Source of the DNA: Stakelama portus
GTDB lineage: Bacteria > Pseudomonadota > Alphaproteobacteria > Sphingomonadales > Sphingomonadaceae
Direction: 5' to 3'
NCBI RefSeq assembly: GCF_003171655.1
Contig: NZ_QFZL01000008.1
Span: 62,001-126,000, forward strand
Length of the DNA: 64,000 nt
In this document: in pieces, positions 53,252-62,441 of the stretch
Layout of the letters: the number at the start of each line of letters is the position of its first letter
How positions within the stretch are numbered: position 1 is the stretch's first letter
Made by a program: the position numbers and the translations under genes
Notes under the pieces: generated by a model
What the model was told of the DNA's origin: nothing
Database searches by the model: none
Seen by the model: the letters and a program-made list of their open reading frames with translations, nothing else

Positions 53252-55330
53252 ATGGCGCGCGAAGCGACCGGTGCGCATCCTTTTTATTCGCTGCACCGAC
53301 ACGGGATGCTGCGTGTCGGCACCTGCACGCCGATCGCCACGGTCGGCGATCCCGCGGCCAATGCCGCCGCGACGATCGAACTGGCGAAACATGGCGGACA
53401 GGCGGGCGCCGACCTGCTGGTCTTTCCCGAACTCAACGTCACTTCCTATGCGATCGACGATCTGCATCTTCAGGATGCGCTGATCGACGCGACCGAAGCG
53501 GGACTGGCGAACATCGTCGCCGCCAGCGCGAAGCTGAAGCCCGTGCTGCTGGTCGGGGCGGCGCTGCGACGCAACGGGCGGCTGTATAATTGCGCGGTCG
53601 CAATCGCGCGCGGGCGCGTGCTGGGGGTGATCCCCAAACAATATCTGCCCAATTATCGCGAATATTATGAAAAGCGCTGGTTCGCGCCGGGGCTGGGCCT
53701 CACCGGGCTGTCGATCGATGTCGCGGGTCAGAATGCGCCGTTCGGAACCGATCTGATCTTCGCGGCGAGCGACTTGCCTGATTTCGTGTTTCACGCCGAA
53801 ATCTGCGAGGATTTCTGGGCCCCGACGCCGCCCTCCACGATCGCTGCGCTCGCTGGCGCGCTGGTCCTGTGCAACCTTTCGGCATCGAACATCACCATCG
53901 GCAAAAGCCGCGAGCGACAAATGCTGTGCGAATCCCAGTCGGCGCGGACGGTTTCGGCCTATCTCTATTCCGCCGCCGGGCCCGGCGAGAGCACCACCGA
54001 TCTGGCCTGGGACGGTCAGGGCATGATTTATGAATTCGGTACGAGCCTGGCCCAATCGGGCCGGTTCGATCTGGCAACCGAGATCATTGTCGCCGATATC
54101 GACCTTGAGCGGTTGCGGCTCGAACGGATGCGCTTTCCGACGTTCAACGATGCCGCCGCCAATGCCGGCCATCCCGAAACGCGCTTTCGCCGGATCACCT
54201 TTACCCATCAGCCAGATTTTGCCGATATCGGCCTGCAACGATCGATCCGTCGCTTTCCGTTCGTTCCCGACGCGCCGGCGATGCTCGAAGAGGATTGCTA
54301 CGAAGCCTTCAACATCCAGGTCGAGGGGCTGCGCAAGCGAGTCGCGGCAACCGGCGCGAAGACATTGGTGATCGGCGTATCGGGCGGGCTCGATTCAACC
54401 CACGCGCTGATCGTTGCGGCCAAGGCGATGGACCGGCTGGAACGCCCGCGATCCGACATCCTGGCCTTCACCATGCCGGGTTTTGCCACCAGCGATGAAA
54501 CGAGGGCGAATGCCTGGGCGCTGATGAAGGCGCTGGGCGTCACGGGTGACGAAATCGATATCCGCCCGGCCGCGCGCCAGATGCTGGCCGATATGGGGCA
54601 TCCCTTTGCCGACGGCGAACCCCAATATGACGTGACGTTCGAAAATGTGCAGGCGGGGCTGCGCACCGATTATCTGTTCCGACTGGCGAACCAGCGCGGC
54701 GGATTCGTGATCGGCACGGGTGACCTGTCCGAAATGGCACTCGGCTGGTGCACTTATGGCGTCGGCGACCAGATGAGCCATTATGCCGTCAACACCGGCG
54801 TGCCCAAGACGCTGATCCAGTATCTGATCCGCTGGACAGTCGAGAGCGGCCAGTTCGACGCGGCGACCGGCGAGGTGCTGACCGCGATCCTGGGCACCGA
54901 AATCTCGCCCGAGCTGGTGCCCGCCGATGCCGATGGGAAGATTCAGAGCACGCAGGACCGGATCGGGCCCTATGAGCTGCATGATTTCTTCCTCCATTAT
55001 GTCGTGCGGCAGGGGCTGCGCCCGTCGAAGATCGCCTTTCTTGCCTGGCATGCCTGGCACGATGCACAGGCGGGGCACTGGCCGGTGGGTTTCCCGCACG
55101 AAGCACGCAATTGCTATGATCTGGCGACCATCGCGAAGTGGCTTGAGATCTTTCTCGACCGCTTCTTCCGCACCAGCCAGTTCAAACGCTCCGCCATCCC
55201 CAACGGGCCGAAAGTCTCTCCGGCCGGCGCACTCAGCCCGCGCGGCGACTGGCGTGCGCCGTCCGACGGAACGGCGCGTCCGTGGATCGACGAATTGAAA
55301 TCCGGTTTGCCCGAGGAGGCCTCGCCATGA
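53252..55330 (+). CDS. nadE: NAD+ synthase (glutamine-hydrolysing)
   Basis: 692 aa two-domain enzyme making NAD+ from deamido-NAD+. The N-terminal nitrilase-type glutaminase has the triad E60, K129 (IPKQYLPNYREYYEKRWF) and C185 (HAEICEDFW). The ATP-pyrophosphatase PP-loop is S377GGLDST383. FVIGTGDLSEMALGWCTYGVGDQMSHYAVN is typical of the synthetase part. Length matches the glutamine-dependent family. Its stop overlaps the ATG of a small secreted-protein gene. Confidence 0.97.
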   Translation: MAREATGAHPFYSLHRHGMLRVGTCTPIATVGDPAANAAATIELAKHGGQAGADLLVFPELNVTSYAIDDLHLQDALIDATEAGLANIVAASAKLKPVLLVGAALRRNGRLYNCAVAIARGRVLGVIPKQYLPNYREYYEKRWFAPGLGLTGLSIDVAGQNAPFGTDLIFAASDLPDFVFHAEICEDFWAPTPPSTIAALAGALVLCNLSASNITIGKSRERQMLCESQSARTVSAYLYSAAGPGESTTDLAWDGQGMIYEFGTSLAQSGRFDLATEIIVADIDLERLRLERMRFPTFNDAAANAGHPETRFRRITFTHQPDFADIGLQRSIRRFPFVPDAPAMLEEDCYEAFNIQVEGLRKRVAATGAKTLVIGVSGGLDSTHALIVAAKAMDRLERPRSDILAFTMPGFATSDETRANAWALMKALGVTGDEIDIRPAARQMLADMGHPFADGEPQYDVTFENVQAGLRTDYLFRLANQRGGFVIGTGDLSEMALGWCTYGVGDQMSHYAVNTGVPKTLIQYLIRWTVESGQFDAATGEVLTAILGTEISPELVPADADGKIQSTQDRIGPYELHDFFLHYVVRQGLRPSKIAFLAWHAWHDAQAGHWPVGFPHEARNCYDLATIAKWLEIFLDRFFRTSQFKRSAIPNGPKVSPAGALSPRGDWRAPSDGTARPWIDELKSGLPEEASP

Positions 55331-55800
55331 AACCCTTGTTGATCGGGCTGTTTTTTCTTATCGCTTCGGCCTTGCCCGCCAAGGCGCAAAAGCTCCCCGT
55401 ATCGTGGGGGATGTCCCCGGAAGAAGTGATCGCGAGCGTCCCCGGTGCTAAATCCATCGCGCATGACCCGTCACGCGATATGATTGGACTGCATGCGCTG
55501 GTGGAAGCCCCCTATTTGGAAGATGGCGTGGCCTATCGGGCGGAATTCTATTTCGATCCGTCGTTGCGAACGCTGCGCGCGGTGAATTCGCTTTTGATAG
55601 GCAACGGAACCTGTTCGACGGTACGGGATCGACTCATCGCCCAATACGGACCCGGCCAATCGAACGTGGATCGAAGCGGATCCGCGCGAACGACCCAGCT
55701 GGTTTGGGATCTCGATTCGGGCGAAAAGCTAGTGTCTCTAGAGATTTCGATTCTCGGTGATTTCCGCGTGATATGCCGGGTCATCCGAATCTCCGAATGA
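55327..55800 (+). CDS. Small secreted hypothetical protein
   Basis: 157 aa. ATG at 55327 overlaps the nadE stop (ATGA). Signal peptide MKPLLIGLFFLIASALPAKAQ, then LPVSWGMSPEEVIASVPGAKS, a pattern seen in many small periplasmic proteins that begin with a 'WGMSpeev' motif. Two Cys (NGTCSTVRDRL, VICRVIRI) may form a disulfide. No known function; coupled to nadE but not obviously related. Confidence 0.72.
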   Translation: MKPLLIGLFFLIASALPAKAQKLPVSWGMSPEEVIASVPGAKSIAHDPSRDMIGLHALVEAPYLEDGVAYRAEFYFDPSLRTLRAVNSLLIGNGTCSTVRDRLIAQYGPGQSNVDRSGSARTTQLVWDLDSGEKLVSLEISILGDFRVICRVIRISE

Positions 55801-55898
55801 TGCGCCTGATGGCTCACCGGCTGACGGCGGTTCGCGGCGAGAGAAGCCGATCGCGTCAGCGAACAGGCTCAGACAGCCGAACCGCCGCGACGGGCCCG

Positions 55899-57023
55899 CT
55901 AATCCTCCTTGCCGAGGACGCGCGTCAGTTCGTTCGACCAGTCCCGACTTTCGATATGCTGCAGGATCGCGCGATTGATCGGTTCGCGCAGGGCGCTGCC
56001 CTGCGGCAAGGCGAATCCGTAATCCTGTCGCCCGAAACTGCCGGGCACGAGCCGCAGCGTATCGCCCAGATCGCCGCGAAGCAGATAGCGCAGCAGCGGG
56101 CGATCATAGACAAAGGCGTCGATCTTCCCATCGGCGACGGCCTGTAACCCGCTTTCGACGTCAGGATAGCCGGCAAAGCCGATCCCGCTTTCATGAAGCC
56201 ATTCGTCCGCGGCCGATCCCCGGATCGACCCGACCGATGCCGAGGCGAGATCAGACGGGCCCTGAATCGAGCCGGCCAGCCGCCCCTCAGTCAGCGAAGA
56301 CGCGATCATGCCGGTGAAGGTAGAGATGATCAGGATCGCGCCGAACATCCAGACCAGCGCGACCGCCTTGCCCGCCGCAGTACGCGGCGCCTTGTCGCCA
56401 TAGCCGACGGTGGTCATCGTCACTGCGGCGAACCAGAAACCCGAAAAGATGCCGCCACGCGTGCTGCCGCCGAATTCGTCGGCGTTGGATTTCCGCTCGG
56501 CAAGCCAGAAGAGGACGCCGACGACCGCAAGCAGCGCGCTGAGCGCCAGTATCGCCTGCAAAAACCCCCAGCTGAAGAAATTGCGCAGCAGCATCAGCCA
56601 GCTGGGCGGTGCCTTGTCGACTGCGATTCCGAACCCGGTGGTGTAATAGGGATGGGTGAAATCGACCTTTGCCTCGCGCCCCGGGGTGATGGTGAGCGCA
56701 CCGACGCTGGCATCGAAATCGCCCGATGCCACGCCCTCGACCATTCCGGAAAGGTCGGTCTCGCGCAGCTGATAGGCAATGCCGTTTTCCTCCGCCACTT
56801 GCGACCAGAGGTCGATGGCGAGCCCGCTCCAGCCGCCATCGGGATCATGGATGACGAAGGGCGGCGCCTCACGCGTCGCGATCGTCAGTATCTCGCCCTG
56901 GTCCGGCGCGACGGGGGCGGGATTCTGGGCCTGTGCGGCCAGCGGCAACAATAACGCGGATAGCGGGATCAAACGTCGGAAAAGGCGAGCGAAGGCAAAA
57001 GCGGTTTCCGTCAGTCCCGTCAT
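55899..57023 (-). CDS. GluR0-like ligand-gated potassium channel
   Basis: 374 aa. The order matches prokaryotic glutamate-receptor channels: signal peptide to about residue 33; first half of a periplasmic amino-acid-binding fold (residues 45-135); a membrane helix (155-175); pore loop with the K+ filter T205-V-G-Y-G-D210; second helix (220-243); second half of the binding fold (255-372). The ligand-contact Arg116 (ITPGREAKVDFTHPYY) and Asp307 (AFVYDRP) are conserved as in amino-acid receptors, so the ligand is probably an amino acid. ATG at 57023; same strand as the kinase, 74 bp downstream of it. Confidence 0.87.
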   Translation of the reverse strand: MTGLTETAFAFARLFRRLIPLSALLLPLAAQAQNPAPVAPDQGEILTIATREAPPFVIHDPDGGWSGLAIDLWSQVAEENGIAYQLRETDLSGMVEGVASGDFDASVGALTITPGREAKVDFTHPYYTTGFGIAVDKAPPSWLMLLRNFFSWGFLQAILALSALLAVVGVLFWLAERKSNADEFGGSTRGGIFSGFWFAAVTMTTVGYGDKAPRTAAGKAVALVWMFGAILIISTFTGMIASSLTEGRLAGSIQGPSDLASASVGSIRGSAADEWLHESGIGFAGYPDVESGLQAVADGKIDAFVYDRPLLRYLLRGDLGDTLRLVPGSFGRQDYGFALPQGSALREPINRAILQHIESRDWSNELTRVLGKED

Positions 57024-57097
57024 GCGATGCGATACTCCGACCGTGGCAGATGCCGGAGGGCATAGCATATTTTCGACCGATAGGGTTTCCGTGCGAT

Positions 57098-58699
57098 TCA
57101 GCTATCGAGCAGCGCCGTGATCCGCTGCAGCAATTCGCGGGTTTCGAACGGCTTGCGCAGGATCGAAAACCCCTTGCCGTCGATCGCGTCGAGCCGTTGC
57201 GAATCCGAAAATCCGGTGATGACGAGAATCGGCATGTCGGCGCCCATCTCGCGCACGCGCTCGGCCACTTCGGCCCCGTTCATCCGCGGCATCGCGAAAT
57301 CGACGATCAGCAGGTCGGGCTGACGCTCCGCAACCAGTGTCGCGCCGCTGCTCCCATCGGGCGCCTGTTCGACGCGCGCGCCCGCCGCCGTCAGCGTTTC
57401 GGCAAGCGCGGTGCGCACTTCCTTGTCGTCATCGACCAGCACGATCGTGCGGCCGGACAGATCGAACACCGGTTCGTCTTCGCGCTGGCGCGTGCTGGCG
57501 CGGACAAGCGATGGCTTGGCAGCGCGCAGATAGAGCGTGATGCGCGTTCCCGCGCCCGGCGCGCTGTCGATATCCAGGCCCCCGCCCGATTGCGTGACGA
57601 CGCCATAGACCATCGCCAGGCCCATGCCGGTCCCCTCGCCAATTTCCTTGGTCGAGAAAAACGGTTCGATCGCATGCTCGCGGGTTTCCGCGTCCATGCC
57701 GATGCCGGTATCGGCGACAGTGATCGCGACCCAGTCGCCCTTTGACAGGCCGGGGGGCTGAAATTGCGGGAGCGCCCTGGCGGAGATGCGCATCACCCCG
57801 CCCTGGGGCATCGCGTCGCGCGCATTGAAGGCGAGGTTGAGCAGCGCCAGTTCAAGCTGCATCGGATCGGTTTCGACAAACAGCGCCGGATCGATCGCGG
57901 CGATTTCGAGCTGCGAAATGGGGGAAACGGCGCGTTCGACCAGTTCGCGGACGCCGATGATCAGCCCGCGCAGTTCCACCGGCGCGATCTCAAGCCGCTG
58001 CTTGCGCGAAAAGGCGAGCAGCTGGCTGGTCAGCGAACGGCCCCGATCCACGGCATCGAGCGCCGATCCCGCCCAGCGGACGATGCGGTCGATATCGTCC
58101 GGCTTGCGCGCGATCAGTTCCAGATTGCCGGCGACTGCCTGAAGCAGATTGTTGAAGTCATGCGCGATACCGCCAGTCAGCTGACCGACCGCTTCGAGTT
58201 TCTGGAGCTGCAGCAATGCAGCCTCGGCGCGTTCGCGATTGCCGATTTCGGCGCGAAGTTCGGCGAGCGCGGCATCGCGCTCGACCACCATTTCCTGCAG
58301 TCGGTCATTCGCCTCCTGCAGCTTGCCGGCGGCCGGCAAGGCGATCATGCGCGGCAGCATCCGCCACATCACATAAGCCGCGACCACAGAGGCCAGCGCG
58401 GTGGCGACCTTGACCAGTGCTTCGAAACCATAGGCCGGATACCACAGAGTCACGACCGCGATCGCGTGAGTGATGCCGCACGCCAGGATGAACGCCGCGA
58501 AGCACCAGAACGCCAGACCGAACTGCATGTTGGCGCGGCGGCGAACAATTATCACCAACGCCAGAGCGATCGAAGAAAATGCGAGTGCGATCAGCGCATC
58601 GGCCACGAGCTGGGTCACCCATAAATGGGAGCGCCAGACCATAGAGTCGCCACGCGATAACAACTCCGAACCAACCAGACTGCTGAACACAATGGTCAT
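57098..58699 (-). CDS. Hybrid histidine kinase with ethylene-receptor-like membrane domain
   Basis: 533 aa. Residues 25-125 form three membrane helices that align without gaps to the ethylene-binding domain of plant ETR1 through residue 78: D34, I44, I71, C74 and H78 correspond to ETR1 D25, I35, I62, C65 and H69 (offset 9). C74 and H78 are the copper ligands in ETR1. Y32 is Phe and P36 is Ala here. A coiled coil leads to HisKA ([18 protein letters not shown]), a full HATPase ([29 protein letters not shown]), then a receiver ([27 protein letters not shown]). Kinase competent by motif. Confidence 0.9.
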   Translation of the reverse strand: MTIVFSSLVGSELLSRGDSMVWRSHLWVTQLVADALIALAFSSIALALVIIVRRRANMQFGLAFWCFAAFILACGITHAIAVVTLWYPAYGFEALVKVATALASVVAAYVMWRMLPRMIALPAAGKLQEANDRLQEMVVERDAALAELRAEIGNRERAEAALLQLQKLEAVGQLTGGIAHDFNNLLQAVAGNLELIARKPDDIDRIVRWAGSALDAVDRGRSLTSQLLAFSRKQRLEIAPVELRGLIIGVRELVERAVSPISQLEIAAIDPALFVETDPMQLELALLNLAFNARDAMPQGGVMRISARALPQFQPPGLSKGDWVAITVADTGIGMDAETREHAIEPFFSTKEIGEGTGMGLAMVYGVVTQSGGGLDIDSAPGAGTRITLYLRAAKPSLVRASTRQREDEPVFDLSGRTIVLVDDDKEVRTALAETLTAAGARVEQAPDGSSGATLVAERQPDLLIVDFAMPRMNGAEVAERVREMGADMPILVITGFSDSQRLDAIDGKGFSILRKPFETRELLQRITALLDS

Positions 58700-58792
58700 A
58701 TCGACCCCGAATCCTCTTCGCGCCCATCGGGCGTTCCGGCCTTTAGCGTAACTTCCGCCAACCGAAAAATACCAAGTTCAGCGTATTATTAC

Positions 58793-59311
58793 TTAGGTGC
58801 GCAGTAACTTCAGGTCATCGGGATAGTTGATGTTCGCCAGCGTGGCACCGCCGCTCAGGGCATTCAGGCCCGTGCGCGAAGCCCAGCGCCGAACCGCGCG
58901 GTTGCCACCCTGCGCCAGATGCCGGTCGAGATCGGGCGCGAGCGCGGCGGGCCACAGGCCGATCACGGGCAGGTCCGCATAATAGCCGCCGGAGCCGAAC
59001 CGGGCGGCAAGATCGTCGGGCAGTTGCGGGGTATCGCAACCGGCGGACAGCACCGCGTCATAGCCCTGCTCCGCCGCATGGTGCAGCGCCGCGTTCAGCC
59101 CGCCCAGCGGGCCAAGATCGGGGCCGGGCCGATCGGCCACCGCCACGCGCCCCGGCCAGTCGCGACCGCAGACGATCACGTCGTCGCATTGCCGCGCCAG
59201 ACATTCGGCAACATGATCGAGCAGCGGCTTGCCCGCCAGCAGTGCAGCGGCCTTGTCGGTGCCGAAACGCGTCGACCGGCCGCCCGCCAATATCGCACCG
59301 AGCAGCTTCAA
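58793..59311 (-). CDS. mobA: Molybdenum cofactor guanylyltransferase
   Basis: 172 aa. Attaches GMP to molybdopterin to form the guanine-dinucleotide cofactor. GT-A fold motif LLGAILAGGRSTRFGTDKAA near the N-terminus, followed by DRPGPDLGPLGGLNAALHHA and SAGCDTPQLPDDL. The start is TTG at 59311, which overlaps the fdhD stop (TTGA) and gives the normal N-terminus; no ATG fits. Together with fdhD it points to a bis-MGD enzyme such as formate dehydrogenase encoded elsewhere. Confidence 0.9.
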   Translation of the reverse strand: MKLLGAILAGGRSTRFGTDKAAALLAGKPLLDHVAECLARQCDDVIVCGRDWPGRVAVADRPGPDLGPLGGLNAALHHAAEQGYDAVLSAGCDTPQLPDDLAARFGSGGYYADLPVIGLWPAALAPDLDRHLAQGGNRAVRRWASRTGLNALSGGATLANINYPDDLKLLRT

Positions 59312-60111
59312 GCCGCCGCGCCCATCCACAAGAGCGAATCGGATCGCGCCAGTACCGCGAGCGCCAGTCCGGCATCGCGCGCACGCGACGCCGCCAGCGC
59401 AGTCGGCGCCGATATGGCGGCGAGCAGCGGGCAGCGCGCCAGCACTGCCTTTTCGACCAGCTCGAACGAGCAACGCGAACTGAGCAGCGCGAAACCGCCG
59501 TCCCATTCGAGCGCCTGCCGCGCCATCGCGCCGATCAGCTTGTCGAAGCCATTGTGGCGGCCGACATCCTCACGCACCAGCCGGATCGTGCCGTCGGCCG
59601 CGCAGAGCGCAGCGGCATGCGCCGCGCCGGTTTGGGCGTTTAGCGTCTGACGATCGCGCAGCGCGGCCAGCGCCGCAAAGATCGCGCCGGGTTCGGCCAG
59701 CACCGTTTCGGGCAGGTGCGGCAAGGGCCGCAACGCCGATTCGAGATTGTCGATGCCGCACAGCCCGCATGCCGAATCGGTGGCGCGGTGGCGCACCCGA
59801 TCGACGACACGCGCCGCGCCCTCCCCCGCCAGCGTTGCGCGCAGGATGATACCGGTTTCGGTTTCGTGCGTGTCGATATCGGCAATGTCCTCCGCCCGTT
59901 CGGCAAGCCGCTCGGCGAGGAGGAAACCGGTCGCGAAATCCTCAAGATCGGCGGGCGTCGCCATCATCACGGCATAGCCGATACCATTGATTTCGATGGC
60001 GATCGGCACTTCGGCCGCCAGCATCCGGGTTACGGGTTCGGCAGCGCCATCGGCGGTAATGCGCGTGAAGCTGGCGGGTGCCGTGCGATCCATCGCCGCG
60101 ACCATAGCCAT
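59308..60111 (-). CDS. fdhD: Formate dehydrogenase accessory sulfurtransferase
   Basis: 267 aa. Transfers sulfur to the molybdenum cofactor for formate dehydrogenase. The catalytic CxxC loop is in DSACGLCGIDNLES, and MMATPADLEDFATGFLLAERL, VREDVGRHNGFDKLIGAM, SSRCSFELVEKAVLA and ISAPTALA are characteristic. The start is ATG 60111, with ATG 60105 and 60093 as in-frame alternatives. It begins 23 bp after rutA on the same strand and overlaps mobA. Confidence 0.94.
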   Translation of the reverse strand: MAMVAAMDRTAPASFTRITADGAAEPVTRMLAAEVPIAIEINGIGYAVMMATPADLEDFATGFLLAERLAERAEDIADIDTHETETGIILRATLAGEGAARVVDRVRHRATDSACGLCGIDNLESALRPLPHLPETVLAEPGAIFAALAALRDRQTLNAQTGAAHAAALCAADGTIRLVREDVGRHNGFDKLIGAMARQALEWDGGFALLSSRCSFELVEKAVLARCPLLAAISAPTALAASRARDAGLALAVLARSDSLLWMGAAA

Positions 60112-60134
60112 GGCGGGAATCGCGGCAAGGGCCG

Positions 60135-61196
60135 TTACTTGCTGCGCGATTTCATCAGCGGCTGAATCCGGGTACCGAAATCCTCCACGCCCTGCACGAA
60201 ATCGTCGAAGGTGAGCAGGACGCCGCCGGTATTGGGCACCTGGGCGATTTCATCGAGCATCCGTGCGACGCTTTCATAACTGCCGACCAACGTGCCCATA
60301 TTGATGTTCACTGCCCCTTCCGGCGCGGCAAGCTGACGCACATTGGTGTCCTGGTTGTGGGTGTCCTTCGCGCCCTGATCGATCAGCCAGGAAATCGCCT
60401 CGACATCGACGCCGTCATTATAGGATTTCCACTTGGCCATCGCCTTTTCGTCGGTCTCGTCGGCGATCACCATCATCAGCACGAACACCGAGACATCGCG
60501 CCCGGTTTCGACGGTCTTGGCGGCGAGGCGATCATTATTGTCGGAAAATGCCCGGGGCGTGTTCACGCCCTTGCCGAGGCAAAAGGCATAGTCCGCCCAT
60601 TTCGCCGAGAAAGCGAGCCCGGCGTCGGACGATCCGGCGCAGATGATCTTCATGTCCGCCTGTGGCTGGGGCCACACGCGGCAATCCTCCATCTGATAAT
60701 AGCGGCCCTTGAAGTCGCTCGATCCGGTTTCCCACAGCTCGCGCAGCACATGGGCATATTCGTCGAGCATCTGGTACCGGTTTTTGAAATGCTCGTCGCC
60801 GGGCCAGACGCCCATTTGGGTATATTCGGGCGGTTGCCAGCCGGTGATCAGGTTGAGCCCGAAACGGCCATGGCTGATGCTGTCGATCGTGTTGCACATC
60901 CGCGCGGCAAAGGCAGGCGGGATGATCAATGTCGGGCAAGTCGCGAAGAGCTTTATCTTCTCGGTCACCGCCGCAAGCCCCGCCATCAGCGTGAAGCTCT
61001 CCAGCCCATATTCCCAGAATTGCGTCTTGCCGCCGAACCCGCGCAGCTTGATCATCGACAGGAGAAAGTCGAAGCCATGCGCCTCCGCCTTTTGCGCGAT
61101 TTCCTTGTTGAGGTCGAAGCTGGGTTTGTATTGCGGCGCATTCTCCGAAATCAGCCAGCCATTATTGTTGATGGGAATGAAAACGCCGACCTGCAT
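60135..61196 (-). CDS. rutA: Pyrimidine monooxygenase RutA
   Basis: 353 aa flavin-dependent (LLM-type) enzyme that opens the uracil ring to ureidoacrylate peracid in the Rut pathway. Characteristic: [100 protein letters not shown] and [18 protein letters not shown]. It needs a flavin reductase (RutF) that is not in the window. Follows rutD by three bases. Confidence 0.96.
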   Translation of the reverse strand: MQVGVFIPINNNGWLISENAPQYKPSFDLNKEIAQKAEAHGFDFLLSMIKLRGFGGKTQFWEYGLESFTLMAGLAAVTEKIKLFATCPTLIIPPAFAARMCNTIDSISHGRFGLNLITGWQPPEYTQMGVWPGDEHFKNRYQMLDEYAHVLRELWETGSSDFKGRYYQMEDCRVWPQPQADMKIICAGSSDAGLAFSAKWADYAFCLGKGVNTPRAFSDNNDRLAAKTVETGRDVSVFVLMMVIADETDEKAMAKWKSYNDGVDVEAISWLIDQGAKDTHNQDTNVRQLAAPEGAVNINMGTLVGSYESVARMLDEIAQVPNTGGVLLTFDDFVQGVEDFGTRIQPLMKSRSK

Positions 61197-61199
61197 GGC

Positions 61200-62003
61200 T
61201 TAGTCCTCCACGGGGTAGCGACCTTGCAGCCATGCAAGGACGAGTTCGTTGAAACGTTCTGCTTGCGTAATATTACAGGCGTGCCCGCCCGTTGGCAGTA
61301 TTGCGAGACACGCCGCGCCCAGTTCGCCAGCGAGCAGCTCGCCCGCCGATGAAGGCACCAGCATGTCGTCATCGGCGACCAGCACCAGAACCTTGTCGGC
61401 CAGCCCGGCGAGCTTTCCGCTTGCGTCGAAACTTGCAAGCGCCGCGATCCGCTTTTCCATCGTCTCGACACCCGGAAAGGCAGCCAGCTGATGCGGCAGT
61501 TCGGCATCCAGTTGATCACTATGCGCGCTGATCCAGTTCGCCGGATAGAGAAAGATCGGCTGCGCGCGCAGAAACGCTTCGACACCGCTGTGGCGCAGCA
61601 GGTTCAGCCGCGCCTCGAAACAGCGCAGAAAATGCGGATCGGGTTTCGCCCAGCCATTGACGACCACCATCCGATCGAGCCGCTCGGGGGCCTTGATCGC
61701 CAGTGCGAGCCCCGCGACGCCGCCTGCGGCATGGCCGACAATGCTGGCGCTGGGAATCGCGAGCGCATCCATCACCGCCAGGATATCGTCGGCGAAATCG
61801 GCAACCGATACCGTATCGGGCAAATGCCGGTCACTGCGCCCCGTGCCGCGATGATCATAGAGGATGACGCGGAAATGCCGGGCAAAGGCGTCCAGATTGG
61901 GCCGCCAATATTCGCCCGACCCGCCAAGGCCGGGCGACAGGATCAGCGGCGGTGCATCCTTCGGCCCGTGCGTTTCATAATAGAGCCCGGCGGTGTGGGG
62001 CAT
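61200..62003 (-). CDS. rutD: Aminoacrylate hydrolase RutD
   Basis: 267 aa alpha/beta-hydrolase. ATG at 62003 is chosen because it overlaps the rutC stop (TGATG) and gives [13 protein letters not shown], typical of RutD. HGxG-type oxyanion region is LSPGLGGSGEYW; the nucleophile position in VGHAAGGVAGLALA holds Ala instead of Ser, as in known RutD, where spontaneous hydrolysis is assisted. Distal His in PTGGHACNITQ. Confidence 0.93.
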   Translation of the reverse strand: MPHTAGLYYETHGPKDAPPLILSPGLGGSGEYWRPNLDAFARHFRVILYDHRGTGRSDRHLPDTVSVADFADDILAVMDALAIPSASIVGHAAGGVAGLALAIKAPERLDRMVVVNGWAKPDPHFLRCFEARLNLLRHSGVEAFLRAQPIFLYPANWISAHSDQLDAELPHQLAAFPGVETMEKRIAALASFDASGKLAGLADKVLVLVADDDMLVPSSAGELLAGELGAACLAILPTGGHACNITQAERFNELVLAWLQGRYPVED

Positions 62004-62386
62004 CAGCCGAGATACGCCACCGATGCGATTTCGACCAGGCAATCGGGCTTCACCAGTTCGCATTGCACGCAATAGCGCGCCGGCTTGGTGCCCGGAAAAT
62101 ACTCGGCATAGACGGTGTTGAACGCGGCATAATCGCCAAAGCTTTTGAGGAAGATGTGGTTCATCGCGATATCGGCCATGGTGCCGCCCGCCGCCTCGAC
62201 GGTCGTTTTGATCGTTTCCAGCACCGCGCGCGCCTGTGCCGCCGCGTCGCCGACATGAAGCACCGTCCCGCCTTCGCCCAGCGCGAGGATGCCGGAGATG
62301 TAAAGCGTGTTCCCCGCCTTTGTCGCCGTTGAATAGGGCGCGATCGGCGTCGGGAATTGCGGCGGGTTTATCGCTTCGAAGGGCAT
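62003..62386 (-). CDS. rutC: Putative aminoacrylate deaminase RutC (RidA family)
   Basis: 127 aa RidA/YjgF-fold protein. ATG at 62386 has GAGGAAG upstream; an ATG at 62425 adds 13 residues without a good site. Features: [52 protein letters not shown] and [29 protein letters not shown], the Arg and Glu of RidA active sites among them. Member of the rutB-C-D-A run. Confidence 0.94.
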   Translation of the reverse strand: MPFEAINPPQFPTPIAPYSTATKAGNTLYISGILALGEGGTVLHVGDAAAQARAVLETIKTTVEAAGGTMADIAMNHIFLKSFGDYAAFNTVYAEYFPGTKPARYCVQCELVKPDCLVEIASVAYLG

Positions 62387-62407
62387 GGTCTTCCTCGCTG
62401 ATGACAA

Positions 62408-62430
62408 CCGTTCGCCCTGAGCCAAACGGA
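62408..62430. repeat. Short REP remnant between rutB and rutC
   Basis: CCGTTCGCCCTGAG plus AACGG forms a tiny inverted repeat (CCGTT/AACGG). It matches the outer end of the palindrome at 47239 and looks like what is left after deletion of a larger copy. Confidence 0.55.
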
Positions 62431-62441
62431 GGTGGAAAAAC

